Assembly (NCBI GenBank): GCA_037962975.1
Contig: CM075670.1
Location: 152,028,501 to 152,092,500, forward strand
Direction: 5' to 3'
DNA: 64,000 bases
DNA from: Clitoria ternatea
Taxonomy: Eukaryota; Streptophyta; Magnoliopsida; Fabales; Fabaceae
The notes beneath the pieces were generated by a model. The model worked only from the letters and a program-made list of their open reading frames with translations, ran no database searches and was not told where the DNA came from. The position numbers and the translations under genes are program-made. Shown piece by piece: positions 56,647 through 64,000 of this stretch (positions are counted from its first letter, which is position 1; every line of letters begins with the position of its first letter).

Positions 56647-57613
56647 CTAAGGCAATTCTTTTTGAATAATAGCACTACATCCTGCTTCGAGCTTTACTGA
56701 TTCCTCTGAGAATCTTTTCTTTTTTGTCAATAGTTCCTTCATGAATTTTGCGTAGGTTAGAATTTTCTCCATGGCTTCTATAAAAGGTATATTTATTTGT
56801 AACCTTTTGAAAATGGCCATGAACCACGCAAATTGCATTTCTTTGTCTCTCTTTGAAGGATTCTTTGGATAGGGCAAACTTTTCAGTTGTGGTGCTGGGT
56901 CATCTACCTTTTTCTTCCCTTCTTTTATTTCTTTTTTTATTTTTTTCAATAATGTCCTCATTCTCCATATGTACACCATCATTATTTTTATTTTCTTTTT
57001 CTTCCTCACTCCTCTCTAGAACTCCTTCTTTTATTGATTCTTTTTCAAGACTCTTTTCCTCTATCTTTTCTTCCTTCTCTACTTATTGTCCAGTGATCCT
57101 TCCACTCCTTGTGGTAATTGCTTTGCAATGTTCCTTAGGGTTTGGGTGGGTATTAGCTCTAAATTGCGAATTGTGTTGCTCTGCAATTTGACGAGCCAAT
57201 TGTCCCACTTGTGTCTCCAGATTCCTTATTGAAGCTTCTGTATTTTTCTGATTGGTAATGGAAACTTGCATGAACTTCTCCAGGGTGTCCTCCAATTTTG
57301 ATGTTCTCTCGTGCAAAGGAGGATAGCCCTGTTGATATGGTTGTTGCCTGTTGGATGTGCTCGCTTCTTGTTTCCATCCACTATTTTGATTATTCCTCCA
57401 ACCATATGAAAAATTGTTAGAATAAACATTGTTATTAAAATTACCTTGCTTTCCTTGGTTGTTCATGTATAGGATGGATTCGTCAGGCTGTTCTCCTTGG
57501 TAGTGTCCATTTTGCTGGTCTCCTCCACAAAAATCATATTTTAATTGTGATTGTTGATTTCCTGCAAAATGAGACGTTTGTACTGCATGTAGCTGTTGCG
57601 GTAATTTTGCCAT
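56647..57613 (-). pseudogene. gag: Athila-like gag C-terminal region
   Basis: 57083-57613 has a Gln/Asn-rich part (YSNNFSYGWRNNQNSGWKQE) and the segment FMQVSITNQKNTEASIRNLE, ETQVGQLARQIAEQ typical of Athila Gag. 56647-57009 continues with LKSLPYPKNPSKRDKEMQFA and FMKELLTKKKRF, also Athila-typical. A frameshift or stop separates the two. Confidence 0.85.
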
Positions 57614-58476
57614 GTGCTGTGTGAGAGCCTCAATCTATTGAGTGAGTATCTTATTTTGAGCTAGGATGGCATCCGTGGTATTTAGCTCCAGTACTCCCTT
57701 CTTTTGGACTTGAGATCTATCATGTTGAGCTTGGTAGTCTGTGGAGGATAGTGCTTCAATAATTTTTGTGGGTTGTTCTGTATCCACTATCATCATTGTA
57801 CCTCCAACTATTGCGTCCAATATCATTTTAGTATCAACCCTCAATCCACTATAGAAGATATTAAGTTGGGCAATATCTTCCAAACCATGGTTTGGGCATT
57901 TCCTAAGGAGAGATTTAAAACGTTCCCATGTTTTGATGAATCTGGATGGTGGAAAGAACCTTTGTAGAAATTTTTCTTCAACTACATTCCAGGTATTCAA
58001 ACTTTGATTTGGATGAGATTGTAACCATTCCTTTGCTTTACCTACTAAAGAAAAAGGAAATAATCTTAGATATGCAGCCCCAACAACATCTTGGTCAAAT
58101 CCCATTGTTCCTACCAATTCATAGAATGTTGCCAAATGAGTATATGGATCTTCAGTTGACATTCCATGGAATTGGTGGGAACTAATCAAACTTAGAAAAG
58201 CAGGTTTCATTTCTATTGCTCTTATGGTGTTAGGAATAGCAATGCTTGAAAAAAATGTCTAGGTCCTTGTTGTAAGGCATAATCTCCAAGTGTCCTTCTT
58301 GGTGGATTTTGGTTGTGGCTGTTGTCATCCGCCATTTTCTCAGCTGGTATTGAGGAAGAAGTTTCTCCTATGTGGAAGTTCTGATTTTTCTTTGCTCTCT
58401 TGATCTTCTTGAGGAATCTATCTATTTCTGGGTCAAATGCAAGTTGTTCTTTTGATCCCTGTCCTCTTAAAAGCAT
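57614..58476 (-). pseudogene. gag: Athila-like gag N-terminal and capsid region
   Basis: 58222-58476 starts MLLRGQGSKEQLAFDPEIDR. 57635-58210 carries the capsid homology: HGMSTEDPYTHLATFYELVG, LRLFPFSLVGKAKEWLQSHP and FLQRFFPPSRF (retrotransposon Gag domain). A frameshift between the two pieces (about 58211-58230) breaks the gene. Confidence 0.87.
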
Positions 58477-58590
58477 AAATCAAGCACTTACTCAAGCAAG
58501 GTTACCACAAAAATGAAAAACACAATTTAAATAGAAAACTATTCACAAAGTCTTGTCAATTCAATGTTAGATTTTCAAACTTGAATCGCC

Positions 58591-58608
58591 TCCCCGGCTG
58601 CGGTGCCA
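58591..58608 (-). other. Primer-binding site of the Athila-like element
   Basis: Minus strand TGGCACCGCAGCCGGGGA, a variant of the Athila/Tat-type TGGCGCCGTTGCCGGGGA site. Fixes the element on the minus strand with its 5' LTR to the right. Confidence 0.75.
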
Positions 58609-58613
58609 AAACT

Positions 58614-58820
58614 TGGTAATGGTTTTATCATACAAAGAAATGAAGTTTTCAAGAAAAGAATCAAGTTTGTATAATATGGTTTCAATGAAAGGTTTGTGCC
58701 AAGTTTAAACACAGTAGTTGTAGTATTAGAAGGATGTCGTTCCACTGAGGAGGGATTAGTATGAAAACCTTAGTCTATGAATTGATTCGACAGGAAATTT
58801 ACTTTGATTTGGGGTTGTAA
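58614..58820 (-). repeat. 5' LTR fragment of the Athila-like element
   Basis: Short remnant beside the primer site (TGGTAATGG on the plus strand). It contains GGATGTCGTTCCACTGAGGA, a sequence common near the primer site of such elements. The rest is cut off by the Tat element to the right; the boundary is approximate. Confidence 0.5.
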
Positions 58821-59388
58821 CCAGGGGCCAGGTCGGGGTCTGAAAACATCACACCGCATCATTGAGAAAGATGGAAAGTCATGACCAAAGTCTGAAACCA
58901 TTGGTTGACTACGGATTCCTCCCTTAACCCTGGCTTATAACTGACAATCAGACAGCGAGTCAAAGAAGGTATGGGCAAACTAACCCTGTAGACACTGTAT
59001 CTACAGTAAGTTAAAACTATGTTCAAATCACTTTCAAAACTAAGGTAAACACTATAAATACAACTCATTTATTACTGAACAGGGATCTAAACAAATCTCG
59101 TAAGTTACCTCCGTAATACCATATTATCTTAGTGACTATACTGACTTAAGCATCAGAGAATCTTCTACAGGTACACCTCCGATGTGGTCTTAAATTCCAG
59201 CACGGACTAAACATCAATTGCTACCCTTACTTGAAAAACCTCGGATTCCCACTGAACCTAGGTGCATAATACCGTACTCAACTAAGGCGGTGTAAAACTG
59301 AGTTAGTGAGGTAACTACAGTCAGGTCACTGAGACTTTGACCCCGGTTAAGAAGTTCAACTCCTGATCCCAGATTCTTAAACAGATCA
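58821..59388 (+). repeat. 5' LTR (left end truncated) of the plus Tat copy
   Basis: Ends TTAAACAGATCA. Shares ACTGACTTAAGCATCAGAGA (59141-59160) and AGGTATGGGCAA with the reverse complement of 23.3-23.7 kb. Confidence 0.7.
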
Positions 59389-59389
59389 T

Positions 59390-59408
59390 TGGCACGCCCA
59401 GTAGGACC
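59390..59408 (+). other. Primer-binding site of the plus Tat copy
   Basis: TGGCACGCCCAGTAGGACC begins one base after the LTR. This form is common in plant Tat elements; I cannot assign the tRNA with certainty. Confidence 0.65.
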
Positions 59409-59448
59409 GCGTAAATTTGTGAGTCCCACATCACACTAAACAGAAAGC

Positions 59449-60754
59449 ATGGAATGCCCTAGAGGAGATGAAACCCCGGAAGGACATGTCCAGAATGTGA
59501 CAGGAACATTGGATTTTAATGAAGGTATAGTGGAGACCCCTGGGACGGTTTTGAGGGCCCAAGTCGTAGTGCAAGCGGATCCCAGGGACGAAGTTATAAG
59601 GCAACTACGTCAAGAAATACAAGTGCTACGAAGACAAAACCGAAGTGGAGACCAGAGGCAACTAGAAAATCCTTACCATCAGGAGAGGTACTTGATATAT
59701 GCGTATGATGAGCAAGAATCTATGCATAGGACAGAAGAGATACGCAGCCAAAGGAGAGCGATGAACCACGGCAAAGGAGGAGAATACCGGTTCAAAATTC
59801 CATTCACGAGAAGACTGATGAGTACCCTAATCCCCAGGCATCTCCAAACCCCCCAGCCATTATCAATTGGGAAATACACTGGGGAGTCAGACCCCAGCAG
59901 CCATTTGGATGCCTATGTGAACGAATCTCTATTCCTAGGTGTTGAGGAGGACAACACTATCTGTTGAAGCTTTAGGGTGGTTTGAGGGTTTACCCAATGG
60001 GTCAATAGATTCTTGGGATGACATGGCCCATGTATTCCTTCAACATGTTATGGTGTCCAGAGATGTACCAAAGACATCGCACACACTAGCGCAGATCAGA
60101 CAAGGAGTGGAGGAAAGTTTGAAGGACTTTTTAAAAAGGTTCTATAAGGAAGTAGCGTTAGTTCCTGGGTTGACGGAGGAAATACAAATGCACTTCACGG
60201 TGGAAGCTTTACAACCGTGGTCACCTTTTGTATTATCCTTAGCAAAAAGACCACCCTAGACGATGGAAGAATTTAGAAGCAAGGCGGCAAAGTGTGTAGG
60301 GAGAGAAATACACTTGGGGGCTGCTAAGCAAAGGAGTGCAGAGACGGAAGTAAGGAGAACAGACAAGAAAGAGGGTAGGCCAGAAAGAAGGGGAGCTGGT
60401 AGGAACGCGTTCCCAAGACCATGAGAAGGAAGGAGCATGAATGTATTGCAGTATACCCCGTTGGCTGTACGACCTAGCCAAATCCTACGGGAGGTCAGAT
60501 TGAGAGGGATGATGGTGTACGGGGTGAGAAAACCTATTCTAATGAAGAGAGCTGGAAACGCCAATAAATATTATGAGTTTCATGAGCAAGCAGGGCATAA
60601 TACTGATGAATGTCATCAATTGAAAGAGGCCATTGAAACGTTGATAAGAGAAGGGAAGTTGAAGCAATACCTGTTCAAACAGAAGACGAATCCAGAGCCA
60701 GAAAGAGCAGCACCATGGAGAAGGGAGATTGATCCAGTTGAGGAAGAGGCCTGA
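59449..60754 (+). pseudogene. gag: Tat gag, broken
   Basis: Starts MECPRGDETPEGHVQNVTG; a coiled-coil-like stretch (VIRQLRQEIQVLRRQNR) and FKIPFTRRLMSTLIPRHLQT, IGKYTGESDPSSHLDAYVNE follow to 59967. After a +1/-1 shift, LGWFEGLPNGSIDSWDDMAH and LKDFLKRFYKEVALVPGLTE (59939-60259) complete the capsid homology; a TAG at 60257-60259 follows. The last part (60437-60754) has YYEFHEQAGHNTDECHQLKE, a zinc knuckle whose first Cys is Tyr. Ends at TGA 60752-60754. Confidence 0.85.
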
Positions 60755-60769
60755 AGTTCGAAAAAACCT

Positions 60770-61348
60770 ATGTTGGATAAGGGGAAAACCGTGGTGGACA
60801 ACATTGATGATGATGATGAGTCTTGGATGAAACCACCACCTAGTTTGGGTAGGAGAGATGTCATAGACATGATTGCTGGAGGGTTTGCTGGAGGAGGAGT
60901 GTCGAACTCAACAAGAAAAAACCATTTGAGAATGATAATGTCAGTGCAGATGAAAGTGGATAACAGGCCATTCAGGGATGGAGTTAAAACTCTGGGCATC
61001 AATTTTACTGATGACGACTATGGCCCAACGGTGCCAGAAGGTGATGACGTGGTGCTAATTGAAACCGTGGTGGTAAACAAAATGATCGAAAGGATGTTGG
61101 TGGATCAAGAAAGCTCATGTGATGTCATTTTATACGAATGCTTCAAGAAGATGGGCCTCTCAGACTCCGATCTACAGCCATACACTCAGGAGTTAACAAC
61201 ATTGAATGGAGCAAAGCAATCCACTAAAGGCTATCTGGAAACCAGGCTGACATTTGAAGGAGAACCGGGGTCAAAAATGGTACGCACAAGGGTTTTGGTA
61301 ATCGATGTCAAATCCCCACTCAATGGGATCATTGGGCACCTTCTCTGA
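60770..61348 (+). pseudogene. Tat protease
   Basis: Contains GINFTDDDYGPTVPEGDDVV and the active-site region MLVDQESSCDVILYECFKKM; the family pattern VDxGSSxDILF shows the catalytic triplet neighbourhood with G changed to E. Ends PLNGIIGHLL before a shift at about 61340. Confidence 0.8.
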
Positions 61349-62353
61349 ATGCCGTAGAGGCGGTAGTGTCAACCCACACCTTTTGATAAAATTCATAGAC
61401 AAGGATAATCAAGTGTCCTCTATCCGGGGTGATCAGCAAATGGTGAGGTACTGCTATAACCTCAGTGTATTAATAACCAAGGCGGAGGAGTCCATAAAAA
61501 GGAAGAGATTGAATGATGGTGGACTAATACCCAAGTCTGTAAATTTAATAGACCCGGACCCAAGAGAGGAGTTAAGGTTGGACCCAGAAAACCCTTACAG
61601 ACCAACACTAGAAGGAGGAGTAAAGAAAGTGATATTGGAAGAAGACCCCGCTAGGGGAACAGAGATTAATGATTCCTTAGATCAAGGAATGGAGGGACGG
61701 TTGGTCAAGTTGTTAAAAAAATTTAAGCACTTGTTTGCATGGACCGCAGCCGACATGCCAGGAATTGACCCGAACTTCTGTTGTCATAAGTTAGCCGTTT
61801 ATCCGGAGTCGAGAGCAGTGGCACAAAAAAAGAGAAGACTAGGTCAAGAGAAACAGCAGGCGACATGTAAGCAGACTGAAGAATTTTTAAAGGCCGGATT
61901 CATAGGGAGGTGCAATACTCTTCCTGGGTCTCGAATGTAGTGATGGTGAAAAAGGCTAATGGTAAATGGCAAATGTGCATAGATTTCACAAATCTGAACA
62001 AGTGTTGTCTCAAAGACCTATACCCCTTACCAAGTATTGATTAGATGGTGAATGATTCGTCGGGGTGTCAATTCCTGTCTTTCATGGATGTGTACTCCGG
62101 CTATAATCAAATTCTGATGTGGAAAGAAGATAAGGATAAAATGGCATTTTTGAATAACAAGGGAGTCTTCTACTATACTGTGATGCCATTTGGGTTGAAG
62201 AACGCAGGGGCTACATACCAAAGAATGATGAACAAGGTCTTCGATAGAATAAGGTCAAAAATGGTCGAGGTGTATGTAGATGATATAATAAGTAAGACTT
62301 TGGCTGGAGGGGACCACATTGAAGATTTAAGAAAGGTATTCAAGAGATTGTAG
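61349..62353 (+). pseudogene. Tat protease-RT linker and RT
   Basis: 61349-61940 is linker (FAWTAADMPGIDPNFCCHKL). After a shift, RT begins VVMVKKANGKWQMCIDFTNL and YPLPSID with a TAG at 62042-62044, then FLSFMDVYSGYNQILMWKED, MPFGLKNAGATYQRMMNKVF and the catalytic YVDD in VEVYVDDIISKT (about 62270-62285). Ends at TAG 62351-62353; homology continues after it. Confidence 0.88.
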
Positions 62354-63090
62354 CTCTACAATATGAGGTTGAATCCCCTAAAGTGCATGTTCGTAGTACC
62401 AGCAGGAAGGTTCCTAGGATTCATGTTAACATAGAGGGGTATAGAAGCTAACCCTGACAAGTGCAAGGTGATAAAAGAACTACAAAGTCTGACCAACATA
62501 AGGGAGGTACAGTCGTTAAATGGAAAATTTGTAGCTTTATCCTAGTTCATGCCAAAAATGGCACACCGGTCATTACCCCTTTACAAGGCCTTGAAGAAGA
62601 ATAAGGAGTTTCAGTGAGGAGAAGAGCAGGAGAAAGCGTTTCAAGAACTGAAAGAGGTTTTAGCTAACCCGCCGATGTTGACGAAGCCTGACCCTGGAGA
62701 AAAATTATTCATTTACTTGTCTGTGTTTGATGAAGCAATCGGGGCCGCATTAGTGAAAGAAATGGTCGAGGGCTAGAGACTGGTATATTTCGTGGGAAAA
62801 GTGCTACAAGGATCGGAAGACCGATATCAGAAGTTAGAAAAAGCAGTATTGGCATTAGTCTGGACGTCCCAATATTTAGGACAGTACTTTCATGCACATC
62901 CAATCAAAGTTCGGACGGATCTCCCACTTATAATAGTTTTTCATAAACCAGACTTGGCAAGAAGAATGACAAAGTGGGCAATAGAATTATCAAAGTTTGA
63001 CATTTCCTATGAACCCCAAACAACCATAAAAGCTCAAGTCCTGGCGGACTTCATGACGGATTTGACTGGAGAAGCCCCAACACTACCACG
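62354..63090 (+). pseudogene. RT thumb and Ty3-type RNase H of the plus Tat copy
   Basis: Reads RLNPLKCMFVVPAGRFLGFM with TAG stops at 62432, 62543 and 62774 and a TGA at 62615, then YQKLEKAVLALVWTSQYLGQ, KVRTDLPLIIVF and MTKWAIELSKFDISYEPQTT. All in one frame apart from stops. Confidence 0.85.
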
Positions 63091-63562
63091 GGAGCATTGG
63101 AAGATCTTTGTTGATGGTTCGTCGAACGAAAAATGGTATGGGGCCGGAGTAGTAATTGAGAGCGAAGATGGGGTGAGTGTGGAGATATCTCTTAGATTTG
63201 ACTTTAAGACGTCAAATAATCAGGCAGAATATGAGACATGCTTGGCAGGACTCAGAGCAGCCTTAGATGTGGGGGCACGCACGACGGTGCTTTGTAGCGA
63301 TTCATAGTTAGTTATTTCACAGATTAATGGGAGTTATCAAGCAAAGGAGCCGTTGTTGCAACAATACCTGGCGAAGGTTAAGGAGCTAGGAGAAAATTTT
63401 GCTGATGTAGAGTTTAAACATATCCCCAAGGAAGAAAATGTCAAAGTCAATATTCTATCTCGGTTGGCAAGCACAAAAAGAGCGGGGTGTAAAACTACGA
63501 TGATACAGAGTACGTTAGCCGCTCCAAGCATCGCAAGTCCATTGAAGGTATACGCCATCTAA
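63091..63562 (+). pseudogene. Archaeal-type second RNase H of the plus Tat copy
   Basis: HWKIFVDGSSNEKWYGAGVV, SNNQAEYETCLAGLRAALDV and LCSDS show the D, E and D of the RNase H fold. A TAG at 63305-63307 interrupts before LVISQINGSYQ and HIPKEENVKVNILSRL. This second RNase H defines the Tat lineage. Confidence 0.87.
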
Positions 63563-64000
63563 TTCAAAGCACATCTGGAGGACTCCTGGGTTATTCCAAT
63601 TATCCGGTATATGGTGAGTGGACAGCTTCCGGAATGCCCAATCAAAAAGAAGAAACTGAAAAAAGAGTTACCAAACTTTGCATTGGTAGATATAGGCTTG
63701 TATAGAAGAGGAATGACAGTGCCTTATCTAAGGTGCATAAATGAGGTCGAGGTAGATGAATTCCTGTCTGAGGTACATGAAGGGACGTGTGGTAATCACT
63801 GCGGAGGTAGAAGCTTGGCTAGGACGGTATTAAGGGCAGGTTATTGGTGGCCCACTTTAGCCTAGGACATGGTGGAAGATGTCAAAAAGTGTGATGCATG
63901 TTAGAAGAATAGCAACGAGCACCATGTCTCAGCTAAGGAGTTATTCACATCTACGGTCTTATGGCTCTTCCATCAATGGGGCATGGATATTTTAGGTCCT
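63563..64000 (+). pseudogene. Tat integrase, N-terminal part, cut by the window end
   Basis: MVSGQLPECPIKKKKLKKEL, LYRRGMTVPYLRCINE, HEGTCGNHCGGRSLA and a zinc module whose second half reads KKCDAC then TAG (63902-63904). Another TAG lies at 63863-63865. It runs on through HHVSAKELFTS and HQWGMDILGP at the window end. Confidence 0.87.

Larger units (their letters stand above)
58821..64000 (+). mobile_element. Plus-strand Tat-lineage element, cut by the window end
   Basis: Partial 5' LTR, primer site, gag, protease, RT, two RNase H domains and start of integrase in order. Same family as 23263-30228 in opposite orientation. Gag and pol are broken by at least two shifts and about ten stops, mostly TAG. 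Confidence 0.85.

Noticed and set aside
1..64000. tRNA, rRNA, plastid or mitochondrial insertions
   Set aside because: Read for typical conserved words on both strands; only retroelement primer sites resemble tRNA ends.

Overview
This is plant nuclear DNA. It holds the 3' half of one spliced host gene, and nearly everything downstream is nested LTR retrotransposons of the Ty3/gypsy class. GT..AG introns, plant-type primer-binding sites (an initiator-tRNA-Met type and two TGGCRMC types), 2.6-3.9 kb LTRs, a Tat-type second RNase H and an Ogre-like primer site all point to a dicot. Ogre/Tat abundance suggests a legume, but that is inference.

Layout. 1-5.5 kb: the last 12 coding exons of an importin-beta gene (SAD2/IPO8 type) and its 3' UTR. 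6.0-19.85 kb: an old, decayed minus-strand chromovirus whose integrase frame is split by a complete plus-strand Tekay/Del-like element (6342-16602, 5-bp duplication GAAAG, 2642-bp LTRs about 1.3% diverged by hand count). 20.27-23.26 kb: two related LTR heads in tandem. 23.26-30.23 kb: a truncated minus-strand Tat element with an antisense, intron-bearing ORF that has its own promoter-like block. 30.23-34.7 kb: a repeat array cut by a 3.89-kb AT-rich solo LTR. 34.7-58.8 kb: a minus-strand Athila-like element whose RT frame is split by a 3.93-kb solo LTR (36745-55002, duplication GCATG). That solo LTR is itself split by a 14.3-kb Ogre-like non-autonomous element (39088-53406, duplication GTGGT, 3.69-kb LTRs). 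58.8-64 kb: a plus-strand copy of the same Tat family as at 23-30 kb, cut by the window end.

The host gene is apparently functional as far as visible. No retroelement has an intact gag-pol: all carry stops, frameshifts or deletions. At three positions where the two Tat copies can be aligned, one keeps CAG and the other has TAG, as expected from deamination of methylated cytosine.

The most unusual signal is an array of paired near-palindromes (CTCGCTYAAGCGAG or CACGCTTAAGCGTG). The two dyads of a pair start 19-21 bp apart, and pairs recur at about 71 bp (about 60 bp in the third array). The arrays sit in at least two related LTR families and one further retroelement region. Removing the solo LTR at 30760-34649 restores the 20-bp pair spacing it interrupted. 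I found no tRNA, rRNA or CRISPR locus.
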